From Oscillospiraceae bacterium (GTDB taxonomy: Bacteria > Bacillota > Clostridia > Oscillospirales > Oscillospiraceae), in contig WQTE01000011.1 in NCBI GenBank assembly GCA_009786445.1, positions 1 through 41,072 on the forward strand: 41,072 nucleotides of DNA, in the 5' to 3' direction. Positions 32,177 through 39,752 of this stretch are shown here, piece by piece. The notes beneath the pieces are model-generated. The model ran no database searches. It was given only the letters and a program-made list of their open reading frames with translations, and had not been told where the DNA came from. Numbering within the stretch: position 1 is the first letter of the stretch; every line of letters starts with the position of its first letter. The translations under genes and the position numbers were made by a program.

Positions 32177-32592
32177 GCTAACTCCTCTCCAAGCTGTACC
32201 TGTCCCCTACTCATTGAACTGATTTCTTTCCACGCTTCTCTGATGTTGTCTACCATGTCAATGACAGCATCCAGCGGTTCGGCATCTTTTTTGGTATTTG
32301 CATGAACCAAACTGGTGAGAGCAAAGTCATACAAACTCATAAGTTCATTTGATATCTCGTAACTCATGTCAAGGCTGTTAATCAGCTCTGTGACAATCAT
32401 CTGTGCTTTGACAAGGTGCTTGTGGGCGAGTGTCACATCATGTTTTAGTATGCCGCGCTTACCGAGTACAATGTTTTTCTTCAGTGCATCATAGAGCATA
32501 ACAATCAGGTCAACAGGCCCGGCAGTCAGCACATCTTGTTTTTTATACGCATCCTGCGGACGCGTGTTTATCATTACCATTCCTTGCTGCAT
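32173..32592 (-). CDS. fliS: Flagellin export chaperone FliS
   Basis: A 139-aa four-helix protein that binds the flagellin C-terminus and delivers it to FlhA. Hallmarks: DAYKKQDVLTAGPVDLIVMLYDALKKNI and the C-terminal DAVIDMVDNIREAWKEI. The reported ATG (32592) has AAGGGTGG 9 bases upstream; an ATG six codons later (MINTRPQDAY) has AAGGA at good distance and cannot be excluded. It follows fliD with one GGGAC/GTCCC palindrome in the 67-bp gap, and overlaps the fliT-like gene by four bases. Confidence 0.95.
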   Translation of the reverse strand: MQQGMVMINTRPQDAYKKQDVLTAGPVDLIVMLYDALKKNIVLGKRGILKHDVTLAHKHLVKAQMIVTELINSLDMSYEISNELMSLYDFALTSLVHANTKKDAEPLDAVIDMVDNIREAWKEISSMSRGQVQLGEELA

Positions 32593-32631
32593 TTCTCTAA
32601 ACCACCCTTACTACTTAGCGATTCGGTTTTC

Positions 32632-32656
32632 GGGACGATTGTCATTGTCCCTTGTA
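32632..32656. repeat. GGGAC/GTCCC short palindrome between fliD and fliS
   Basis: GGGACGATTGTCATTGTCCC followed by TTGTA begins three bases after the fliD stop. It is homologous to the copy at the fliP stop (27020-27043); consensus GGGACRAYTGYCATYGTCCC. A third, degenerate member may be GGGGACACCGTCCC (11836-11849). Confidence 0.6.
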
Positions 32657-32659
32657 TTA

Positions 32660-35098
32660 TCACATCGAGCCCAGCATTGAAGTGAACCATGCTCCTTGAT
32701 TTTGCATATTGGACATTGCTCCTTCCATTGCGGCAAACTGCCTGAAGAGCCTGTCTTCTTCTGCAAACATTCTAACCTGCATTCTTTCAATCTGCTCATT
32801 TGTTCGTCTGAGTGAATTTTCGAGGCTGGTCAGCGAGTCCGTCTGCATTCTTGTGAAGTCGTTGAAGCGTTCGTTAAGACGGTGTATTAAGCCGACACCT
32901 TCGTTTCTGCCTGTCTCCGGATTGACGTCGATTCTTGCGAAGATATCTGCCACCATTTCGGGATCTCTCTCAAGAGCTGCTCTGAGGCGCTCTTCGTCAA
33001 TCATGACTTGTCCGCCGGTTCCGTCTCTGTGTGTGCCTGTTGACAGACCTATTTGTGATGCAGATACCGGTCTGCCGTCTATTTGCATTCCTTCAATATT
33101 GTTGAAGAACTCTCTGCGTATGCCGAAAGCGAGCCTTTCAAGTGAGTTATCGTTTCTCATTATGCCGATCCTGGCGACTCTTTGCCACTCATCAACTTGC
33201 CGCTCTGTCATGCCTTGCTTTTCTTCGTCGGTCAGGGGTCTGTATGAGCGTTGTGCACGAGACTGTCTTTCGCTCGTAAGGGTTTCAAGCCTTGAGACAA
33301 GAGTGTTGTAGGCATCTATGAACGCTCTGATTGCATTGAACGCCTCATCTGTGTTGCGCTGAAAACTTACGTTTATAGGTTCCGGAGCCGGAGGCGGAAT
33401 TAGGTTTCCGGCTTCATCTTGAGTGTACTCACCTACAGTGGTGTGGTTAAGTGTAATGTCCAGACCGCGGAACTGGAATGTGTTGGTGTTTCGCTCAACG
33501 CGTTCGCCGTTGATGTATGCGACAGCCATGCTGCCTTCAGTAGTTTCGGCGGCAGCGCCCGTCAAGCCGAACAGGGAGAGCATATTTCCGCCTGCGCCGT
33601 CTGAGACAGAAAGACCGGTCGATATCATAATAGGGTCACCGCCGGCATCATACATGAGATTACCGTCATCATCGGTCTGCTGGACCGAATCTCCAAAGGT
33701 GCTTCCGACTGTATTTGACTCTATGGTGAATCTGTCGGTGAGTCTGTTGTAAGTCATTGTAACACCGAGGTTGCTTCTGTTGACTCTTTCCATCAAAGAG
33801 GTCATAGACTCCCTGCTGTCTACTGTGAAAGTCTGCGAACGACCATTATTGGAGACAGTAAACTCCGTGGTGAATCTTGGAAGATCGCCGCCGTTTGTGG
33901 CAGCACCGACACCTCCGGCAATGTTTGCTTGGCGCGATACTTCGATATCTGCGTAGATAAAGTTTCCGGCACCATCTGTGGCATATTCGTTGTTTTCATC
34001 AAGGGTTCTAACCTGAATTGTTGCAGTTTGTGTAAGTACCAAGCTATTAAGGTTTTGGTTAAACGGATTATTGGCACGCGGATGCGGGTCGTCGCCTTCC
34101 TCGGCCTCGGGGATGACTTCGACAAGCGACAAAGTGCCGTTGGCGTTTCTGTTAAGATCAAAAGTCATTCCGTCTGCCTCGAACCGTGCAAACGAAGCAG
34201 TACCTGATGTTACCTCACGAGGTATCATCCCAATCTGGGTACCGTTTAGAGTTATATTGCGGTCTCCGCTGTCATCAGCAGCAGGTACTACTGCAAGCAC
34301 AACACCATCGCCAAACTGGATAGAAATGGTTCCATCGTCTTGCCTTGTCACCTGTGGATTACCGGCAGCACCCGCATCCTGACCGGGGAGGGCAAATGAG
34401 CCGGTTGCGTCGCTCCATGAGCCGCCCGCAGCATTGTCCGGGTCGTTAAGGGCAGCCATGGCTCTTTCCCACTCAGACTGGCTTATATTTGCTGTTACAG
34501 GTACATCCTCGTATTCCATGACAGGGGTGTCGTCGGGATTAAACATGAGATTACCGTCCTCGTCACGCGCCTGTCGTGGTATTTGCACTGTTTGGGTCGT
34601 TTGTACCGATGTTGTGAAATTTATTCTGTTATCATTTCCGGGAAATCTTAATGCGCCTACTCCCGAAGCCGGGTTAAGACCTGCTCCGCCTACACCTGTC
34701 ACACTGTTACCGGAGCCAATTCTTGCGCCTTGCGCCAGAGACTCAATGCGGTCGATTCTCATAGAACCAACCGGAGTGTTTGTGCTTGTTCTGATTGATA
34801 CCGCACTTGAATTCGCTCCGTTGATGTTTGCTACCGTGGAGTTGAATGTGCGGCGGGACAACAGCGGGTTCATAGCGTTGGCTGACGCTGTCATGAAATT
34901 ACGCTGCAAGGCTGTAATTTCATCACGGATACTGTTGTGCGTTTCTTGACGCCACTGGAGTATCGTCCTGTCGCGTGTTCTGTTGTCAATTCTGAATTGA
35001 TGCATCCTGAGTGTTTGCTGGATAATCATATCCGTATCCATTCCGGATGCGAGACCCATCATTCTTATTGGGGAATGTCTGTTCATTGGGTTAATCAT
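32660..35098 (-). CDS. fliD: Filament cap protein FliD (large)
   Basis: An 812-aa flagellar cap protein. N-terminal signature: IRMMGLASGMDTDMIIQQTLRMHQFRIDNRTRDRTILQWRQE; the C-terminal helices (VGLIHRLNERFNDFTRMQTDSLTSLENSLRRTNEQIERMQVRM) match the FliD C-domain. It is far longer than the 450-500 aa of Bacillus or Salmonella FliD; the extra 300 residues are in the surface domains. Those contain four repeats of the type DEDGNLMF, DDDGNLMY, DEAGNLI and DGAGNFI. Start: the ATG at 35098 with GAGGTGA six bases before; the track GTG is three codons earlier. Its client chaperone may be the fliT-like gene product. Confidence 0.95.
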   Translation of the reverse strand: MINPMNRHSPIRMMGLASGMDTDMIIQQTLRMHQFRIDNRTRDRTILQWRQETHNSIRDEITALQRNFMTASANAMNPLLSRRTFNSTVANINGANSSAVSIRTSTNTPVGSMRIDRIESLAQGARIGSGNSVTGVGGAGLNPASGVGALRFPGNDNRINFTTSVQTTQTVQIPRQARDEDGNLMFNPDDTPVMEYEDVPVTANISQSEWERAMAALNDPDNAAGGSWSDATGSFALPGQDAGAAGNPQVTRQDDGTISIQFGDGVVLAVVPAADDSGDRNITLNGTQIGMIPREVTSGTASFARFEADGMTFDLNRNANGTLSLVEVIPEAEEGDDPHPRANNPFNQNLNSLVLTQTATIQVRTLDENNEYATDGAGNFIYADIEVSRQANIAGGVGAATNGGDLPRFTTEFTVSNNGRSQTFTVDSRESMTSLMERVNRSNLGVTMTYNRLTDRFTIESNTVGSTFGDSVQQTDDDGNLMYDAGGDPIMISTGLSVSDGAGGNMLSLFGLTGAAAETTEGSMAVAYINGERVERNTNTFQFRGLDITLNHTTVGEYTQDEAGNLIPPPAPEPINVSFQRNTDEAFNAIRAFIDAYNTLVSRLETLTSERQSRAQRSYRPLTDEEKQGMTERQVDEWQRVARIGIMRNDNSLERLAFGIRREFFNNIEGMQIDGRPVSASQIGLSTGTHRDGTGGQVMIDEERLRAALERDPEMVADIFARIDVNPETGRNEGVGLIHRLNERFNDFTRMQTDSLTSLENSLRRTNEQIERMQVRMFAEEDRLFRQFAAMEGAMSNMQNQGAWFTSMLGSM

Positions 35099-35135
35099 AA
35101 TTTTCACCTCAAATCCTTTTGATTTTTTTAGCTTT

Positions 35136-35175
35136 CCGTCAGTCCTCCTTGACAGACACAGATACCTCTGTATCT
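35136..35175 (-). promoter_or_regulatory. fliD leader hairpins; possible CsrA-binding site
   Basis: On the minus strand CTGTCA (35150-35155) and TGACGG (35136-35141) form a 6-bp stem (one G-U) with the loop AGGAGGAC. GGA in a hairpin loop is the known CsrA recognition form. A second stem AGATAC/GTATCT with an AGAG loop lies at 35160-35175, at the predicted transcript start. Another GGA (AAGGATTTGAGG) lies next to the fliD ribosome site. Confidence 0.5.
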
Positions 35176-35176
35176 T

Positions 35177-35204
35177 TTATCGTAGCTTTTGTAGCGTTAC
35201 TTTA
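35177..35204 (-). promoter_or_regulatory. Candidate sigma-28 promoter for fliD
   Basis: On the minus strand TAAA (35201-35204), 16 bp, then TACGATAA (35177-35184). The -35 is perfect; the -10 has six of eight bases of GCCGATAA and equals that of the flgM candidate. It begins seven bases after the preceding stop codon, and leaves a leader of about 70 nt. FliD is a typical sigma-28-dependent late gene. Confidence 0.65.
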
Positions 35205-35210
35205 GCTTTT

Positions 35211-36527
35211 TTATATTTTTTTTCCGAATTTTATTAAAATTCCGTTCAGCGTGTCTGTGTCTGCATAAACTTGTCCCGACCATGAGCCGTATTCGTACTC
35301 AATTTCAGCGGTTGTTCCAAGTTGTGGTCCTGCATTTTTCCTTATTGTTTCAACAAGCCTGCTTATTATTGCATCAGCACTTCTTTTTCCGAGTTCCACA
35401 TACATTATGGCAAAAATCCCGTCCCCTGCATATGCAGGTACGTCTATCTCCCTAAGAGCATCTGAAATCGTCTTTGCCGCACTGCGCAGCAGCTCTGCCT
35501 GTCCGGTGTTTTTTTCGCCCCCGCTTTTTACCGACACTGCCGCAAATGTCATGGAGCCTCCGTACCTGCGCTGCCTGTAGAGTTCCCTTGATATTTGCTT
35601 TTTCATGCCATCCAGATTGAGCATATCAAACTCGGGGTGAAATCCTGCTTTATATTCTTCCCAGCGCTTTTCGACTTCGCTTTTTCTTTTTGATTCAAAG
35701 CGTTTGTCGAACGAGCGCGTGAGTTCTGTCACTTCCTTGTAACCGAGGAAAACTCCCCAGTTTCCATCTTCGTTTATAACAAGTTTATCTATGTCGCCTG
35801 ATTGTTTTTTGTTGTCAGTGTAGTCATCTTCCGTGACCATCACCCTGAATTTTCTCGCGTGGAACGATTTATCGCCGCCCCATGTTATGACAGCTACCGA
35901 AGAGCCTCCGGCTATTTGGAATTCCCGCATAGGATATAGCCTTGCAACGGATTCGCGCCATTTTATGAAAGCCTCAAGCGTTATGTTCTTTTTGTCATAT
36001 GCGCTTAAAAAGCCATATGATTTTTCGTAGTCAAACGAGTTTAGTGCCACAAAGTAATTGTGCAAAACTTCCCTCGCATCTTCTTCTGCTTCCTGACTGA
36101 CCGCTACTCTTTCGGCGGTTTTTTGTCTGTGCGCCTCCGCAGCTTGCGCTCTCGCATCTTGATGTGGCGAGGGTGACGTTTTTCTTTGCGGCTGCGGTGG
36201 GGGTTGCTGAGTATGCCTCGGCGGCGGAGGTTGCTGACTTTGTCTCGGCGGCGGCGGAGGCGGACTCTGCCGCGGCTCCCCTGCCGGGTATCTTTTTACG
36301 GGACGAGTGAACGTCTGACGGCTTCTAAAGCTCTCTTCGCGTTTAAATTTATCGCGTAGCACTGTGTAGGCGATGTTGATTTGCTTCATCAACTCTTCGG
36401 CTGCCGGGTCGTCGCTAATATCCGGGTGATATTCCCTGCAAAGCCTTCTGTATGACGAAGTGACATCGGCCATTCCGGCTCCGACTTTTACACCTAGCAC
36501 TCTATAGGATTCGAGTAAGTTGCCCAT
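35211..36527 (-). CDS. J-domain protein with NTF2-like and degenerate GGDEF-like domains
   Basis: A 438-aa protein with three parts. Residues 1-62 form a J-domain with the HPD motif (LCREYHPDISDDPAAEELMKQINIAYTVLRDKF), which would stimulate DnaK. Residues 85-122 are a Pro/Gln linker with runs of PPPP. Residues 150-270 resemble an NTF2-like fold (VLHNYFVALNSFDYEKSYGFLSAYD). Residues 300-438 resemble a GGDEF domain: the helix LDGMKKQISRELYRQRRYGGSMTFAAVSV, then YAGDGIFAIMYVEL where RYGGDEFA is expected, so catalysis is unlikely. Start: ATG at 36527 with AGAGGGAT upstream; the track ORF adds 12 codons. It has its own promoter and precedes fliD. No known family name fits the whole protein. Confidence 0.7.
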   Translation of the reverse strand: MGNLLESYRVLGVKVGAGMADVTSSYRRLCREYHPDISDDPAAEELMKQINIAYTVLRDKFKREESFRSRQTFTRPVKRYPAGEPRQSPPPPPPRQSQQPPPPRHTQQPPPQPQRKTSPSPHQDARAQAAEAHRQKTAERVAVSQEAEEDAREVLHNYFVALNSFDYEKSYGFLSAYDKKNITLEAFIKWRESVARLYPMREFQIAGGSSVAVITWGGDKSFHARKFRVMVTEDDYTDNKKQSGDIDKLVINEDGNWGVFLGYKEVTELTRSFDKRFESKRKSEVEKRWEEYKAGFHPEFDMLNLDGMKKQISRELYRQRRYGGSMTFAAVSVKSGGEKNTGQAELLRSAAKTISDALREIDVPAYAGDGIFAIMYVELGKRSADAIISRLVETIRKNAGPQLGTTAEIEYEYGSWSGQVYADTDTLNGILIKFGKKI

Positions 36528-36574
36528 CTTATCCCTCTGTTCCTTTATTTCTACCAGTATCATGAAACTAAATG

Positions 36575-36603
36575 ATTATCTCATATCATAGTTTCTTTTT
36601 CAA
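36575..36603 (-). promoter_or_regulatory. Sigma-A type promoter for the J-domain gene
   Basis: On the minus strand TTGAAA (36598-36603) and GATAAT (36575-36580) have a 17-bp spacer, five of six consensus bases each. The -10 is about 47 bp before the ATG at 36527. The 168-bp gap after the xth gene holds no other clear signal. Confidence 0.65.
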
Positions 36604-36695
36604 TATATATCTTCGGAATTTATTATTTTTTACATTAGCTTAATTTTTTGTTTATTATTGAAAAAGCGGTCCGAAGCATGGGGACGGGCGTTGCC

Positions 36696-37445
36696 TCACA
36701 GCACTATTCCTATGGGGCAGTGGTCGCTGCCGTATATTTTGGGTAGGATGAACGCATCTTTGACCGATTCGGTTAGTCTGTTTGAGCCTAAGAAATAATC
36801 TATGCGCCAGCCTACGTTTCGCTCTCTTACGCCCGCCATGTAGGACCACCATGTGTAGGCATCTGTTACATCGGGGTTCCTGTGCCTGAAGAAATCTGTG
36901 AAGCCGCTGCCTAGCAGTGCGGTCAGCTTTTCTCTTTCTTCTATGGTGAACCCTGCGTTTTTTTCGTTGCTTTTGGCATTTTTTATGTCTTTTTCCGTGT
37001 GGGCACAGTTTAGGTCGCCGCAGATTATTACCGGCTTGGTCTCATCCAGTTTTTTCACATACTTTCTGAAATCGTCCTCCCACTTCATTCTGTAGGAGAG
37101 GCGAGCCAACTCTCTTTGGGCATTCGGGGTGTAGACGTTTACAAGATAGAACCCCTCGTATTCCAGCGTTATCACTCTTCCCTCGCGGTCATGCTCGTCT
37201 ATACCCATGCCGTAAGTGTCACTCAGCGGCTCTACACGGGTGAATACCGCTGTGCCGGAGTAACCTTTTTTCTCGGCACTGTTCCAGTACTCTTTATAAC
37301 CGCTTAGGTCAATCTCTGCTTGACCTCGCTCCATCTTGGTTTCTTGCAGACAAAATATGTCTGCATCTATTTCCAAAAATGACTCCATAAAACCTTTTTT
37401 GAGGCAGGCTCGGAGTCCGTTTACATTCCATGATATTAATTTCAT
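36696..37445 (-). CDS. xth: Exodeoxyribonuclease III / AP endonuclease
   Basis: A 249-aa enzyme that cleaves DNA at abasic sites and removes 3' blocking groups in base excision repair. All active-site motifs of the ExoIII/APE1 family are visible: MKLISWNVNGLRA, DIFCLQETK, GDLNCAH and the catalytic GSDHCPIGI at the end. The ATG shares one base with the flhB2 stop (TAATG), so it is translationally coupled to a flagellar gene. Length is usual. It is a housekeeping gene in an unexpected context. Confidence 0.96.
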   Translation of the reverse strand: MKLISWNVNGLRACLKKGFMESFLEIDADIFCLQETKMERGQAEIDLSGYKEYWNSAEKKGYSGTAVFTRVEPLSDTYGMGIDEHDREGRVITLEYEGFYLVNVYTPNAQRELARLSYRMKWEDDFRKYVKKLDETKPVIICGDLNCAHTEKDIKNAKSNEKNAGFTIEEREKLTALLGSGFTDFFRHRNPDVTDAYTWWSYMAGVRERNVGWRIDYFLGSNRLTESVKDAFILPKIYGSDHCPIGIVL

Positions 37446-37747
37446 TATTTTGCAAGTCCTCTCCGCACTTTTTCTCCGTATGATTTATCCATTTCGCTGA
37501 CAAACGCAAGCACCTTTGCCACTGCATCATACATTTCGGGTGCAATCTCGTCTCCTACACTTATTTGCGATAACATATTTGTGAGTCCCGGCTCACGCAT
37601 TACCGGCACCCCTGATTCTTTCGCCACTTGAACGATTTTTTCCGCAAGATGCCCCTCACCGAATGCCGATAGTATCGGGACTTCATTTTCCGACGGGTCA
37701 TAACTTATAGCTGCCGCTCTTATTTTTTTGTTTGGATTTCCTGACAT
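37445..37747 (-). CDS. flhB2: FlhB2 (YlqH-like), FlhB C-terminal domain homologue
   Basis: A 100-aa protein corresponding to the cytoplasmic C-terminal FlhB domain without the membrane part (AAAISYDPSENEVPILSAFGEGHLAEKIVQVAKESGVPVMREPGLTNMLSQISVGDEIAPEMYDAVAKVLAFV). It lacks the self-cleavage NPTH sequence, having YDPS at that position. Such proteins (Bacillus YlqH) can replace the FlhB C-fragment in part. Start: ATG at 37747 with GTGAGGC upstream, nine bp after the fliK-like gene; this pair (ylqG-ylqH order) is typical of Firmicutes. FliK and FlhB interact in export switching, which suits the pairing. Confidence 0.9.
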   Translation of the reverse strand: MSGNPNKKIRAAAISYDPSENEVPILSAFGEGHLAEKIVQVAKESGVPVMREPGLTNMLSQISVGDEIAPEMYDAVAKVLAFVSEMDKSYGEKVRRGLAK

Positions 37748-37756
37748 TTGTTTGCC

Positions 37757-39607
37757 TCACCACTTTATGTCTATGCCGGTCTGTTTTTTGCCTTGATAGC
37801 GATCCAGTGCTGTTAGTGCGTTTAGGGGGGTTGTCTCTTCTTTGAAAAGTTTGATATTTGTGGCTACAAGCCTGAATCCATCCTCATCAAGCAGCCGGTG
37901 AAGCAAGACTGTGTTTTCGCCGAAGTGCTTTTTCTCCGTTTCTCCACGCACTTCCATGTTTAGGGTTACATCTTTACCCTTTATATTGAGCAATGCTTCC
38001 CAGCGACCCATGAACTCTAAATCTATAGCCATAAGAATATTAACATTTTCTGAGTCGGCTTGTCTACGCCCTTTTCTTTTGAAAATGTATAATTCTGCTG
38101 ATTTTCGCTGATCATTTTGCGAAACAGGCATCTGCATGTATACAAATTGTTCGATGTTGTTGAGTGTCCTCACATGATCCATCAGTCTGTGTGTCTGGCT
38201 CAGCAGCTCTGTTTTTGTATTCTGGTTTGAGCTTGAAACCGCCTCTTCAAGCATCGCAAGTCTTGCAAAGAGTTCTTCTCTGGCATGACGAAGCTCCGTT
38301 CCTGCATTTGCGCCGCCTGCATCAATTTTTGTAAACAGCTTTTCTATCTGTGCCTCCAGTGTTTCGCCATCCGCTGCTCCCACCGTGTCTCCGGCGACTC
38401 GCAAGAGCATTTCGGAAAACCGCTCAAGTGCTGAATGCGGAGTGCCGCTGAACTCGGGAACCTGTGATAAAAGTTGTACTACCATGCTCCTGAGACCTGA
38501 TTCAGGGTTTTGGGATAACGGCGAACCGGGACTGGCAAGCCCATCCCCCACGGGCGGCTCGGCAGCGAGTGGGGTTGCAGCTTGCGGTACGTCCGGACGG
38601 GCGAATCCGTCCCCAAGGGGCGTAGGCATGGTTGCAGTTTGCACATTCGCGGGACGAGCGAGCCCGTCTCCTATGGCAGGCTCGCCGGTTGGCATATTAT
38701 TTGAGAAATTTTCGCCGATTAAAGTCCCGGGCAAAGTAGATGCTTGTGTCCCCTGCAACACTTGCGGTTGCTGGGTTTGCGCCGTGCCTTGCTGTGTTGC
38801 GATTTCACTATTATTCCCTACTTGTGATAAATTTTCTGCAACATTTATCACATTTGTTTGCATATTACCTTCGCTTTGTGTTATAATACCTTGACTGCCT
38901 GATGAGGGTGCTTGATTAAGGTGATTTAAAGCCTCCATCAGACTCGACGAATTCTTTACAATAGCAGCGAGAAGGTTAGTTAAAGGTGCTGTATTTTGAG
39001 TTTGTGTTGCCTCCGGGTTTGCTATGCTCGGCTCCCCCATTGACGAAATGAGCTTTGCTATCAGCGCATCAGTTTTTTCTCCGCTTGCGAGCATTCGCAA
39101 AGCCGCTTGCATTATATCCGGGTCGTCTGTCAGTTTGTTCGACACCAGAAATGCCGCCTCGTCAAGTGTAAGTTTTGGATTTAGTGCCATCAAATCTCTC
39201 ATAAGCGCAGCAGATTTTTCATTGACAGGCATACCAAGTTCCGACAATTTACTCGCATAAGGTGCAAGGCTCTTATCTGAAAACTCTCTTACTATACTTC
39301 TCTCGGCGAGTGATAAGTCATCTTCCGCAGTTTCCGCGGAACTAAAAGATAAAGAAATCCGGTCATTGTCTTTCTCCATTACTTCAAGTACCAGCGCATC
39401 TCCCACAGATAACCTCAAACCGGTATCCAGTTTCGCGCTGAAGCTATGACCGTTTTCCATTTTAAGCGTAAGCATACCGCTTTTGTCTCTTGAGACAACC
39501 TCCGCTCTGAGCACATCGCCTTTTCTTAGGGAGTCAAGCCCTGAACCTGTACCCGCTTTTAATTTTATACCTCCCGTGGCAAGGAGTTGCGATGTATCTA
39601 CCCTCAT
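37757..39607 (-). CDS. FliK-like (YlqG-like) hook-length control-related protein
   Basis: A 616-aa protein. Residues 1-105 form a beta-rich domain (LRKGDVLRAEVVSRDKSGMLTLKMENGHSFSAKLDTGLRLSVGDALVLEVMEKDNDRISLSF). A helical part follows (LSELGMPVNEKSAALMRDLMALN), then a long low-complexity linker and a C-terminal domain (YMQMPVSQNDQRKSAELYIFKRKGRRQADSENVNILMAIDLEFMGRWEALLNIKGKDVTLNMEV). That C-terminal domain looks like a divergent FliK hook domain, as in Bacillus YlqG. The linker holds three imperfect repeats (GDGLARP, GDGFARP, GDGLASP). Start: ATG at 39607 after GGGAGAAAA. It precedes flhB2 and has a candidate sigma-28 promoter. A dedicated fliK may exist elsewhere. Confidence 0.75.
   Translation of the reverse strand: MRVDTSQLLATGGIKLKAGTGSGLDSLRKGDVLRAEVVSRDKSGMLTLKMENGHSFSAKLDTGLRLSVGDALVLEVMEKDNDRISLSFSSAETAEDDLSLAERSIVREFSDKSLAPYASKLSELGMPVNEKSAALMRDLMALNPKLTLDEAAFLVSNKLTDDPDIMQAALRMLASGEKTDALIAKLISSMGEPSIANPEATQTQNTAPLTNLLAAIVKNSSSLMEALNHLNQAPSSGSQGIITQSEGNMQTNVINVAENLSQVGNNSEIATQQGTAQTQQPQVLQGTQASTLPGTLIGENFSNNMPTGEPAIGDGLARPANVQTATMPTPLGDGFARPDVPQAATPLAAEPPVGDGLASPGSPLSQNPESGLRSMVVQLLSQVPEFSGTPHSALERFSEMLLRVAGDTVGAADGETLEAQIEKLFTKIDAGGANAGTELRHAREELFARLAMLEEAVSSSNQNTKTELLSQTHRLMDHVRTLNNIEQFVYMQMPVSQNDQRKSAELYIFKRKGRRQADSENVNILMAIDLEFMGRWEALLNIKGKDVTLNMEVRGETEKKHFGENTVLLHRLLDEDGFRLVATNIKLFKEETTPLNALTALDRYQGKKQTGIDIKW
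38526..38690. repeat. Three imperfect GC-rich repeats inside the fliK-like gene
   Basis: Copies at about 38526, 38592 and 38650 (plus strand) share the pattern GG(A)CGnGCnAnnCCGTCnCC, with roughly 60-70% identity over 30 bases. They are in frame and encode GDG(L/F)A(R/S)P peptides. Their CCGTCCCC core recalls the short palindromes of the intergenic regions. Confidence 0.5.
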
Positions 39608-39631
39608 AAATTTTCTCCCGTTTATATTTTC

Positions 39632-39660
39632 TTAACAATTTTCGTGTATTTTTATTTTAT
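39632..39660 (+). promoter_or_regulatory. Possible sigma-A type promoter for cheC-cheD
   Basis: TTAACA (39632-39637) and TTTTAT (39655-39660) have a 17-bp spacer on the plus strand, five and four of six consensus bases. The predicted leader is about 85 nt. Other AT-rich hexamers nearby make the exact choice uncertain. Confidence 0.35.
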
Positions 39661-39685
39661 GCTTATACAATATCAATATATTTAT

Positions 39686-39712
39686 CTATCGGCAAAAACT
39701 CCGCAGGACTTA
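39686..39712 (-). promoter_or_regulatory. Candidate sigma-28 promoter for the fliK-like/flhB2/xth unit
   Basis: On the minus strand TAAG (39709-39712), 15 bp, then GCCGATAG (39686-39693), seven of eight bases of the classical GCCGATAA. It would begin transcription about 70 nt before the fliK-like ATG. It overlaps the cheC leader on the other strand. Confidence 0.6.
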
Positions 39713-39752
39713 AGTATTCCAAATGTAACACAAAAGTGAGGTAAGTGCGACA

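Noticed and set aside
32709-33311. Plus-strand ORF of 200 aa opposite fliD
   Set aside because: The composition is Ser/Arg-rich as expected for the reverse complement of fliD codons, and there is no initiation signal.
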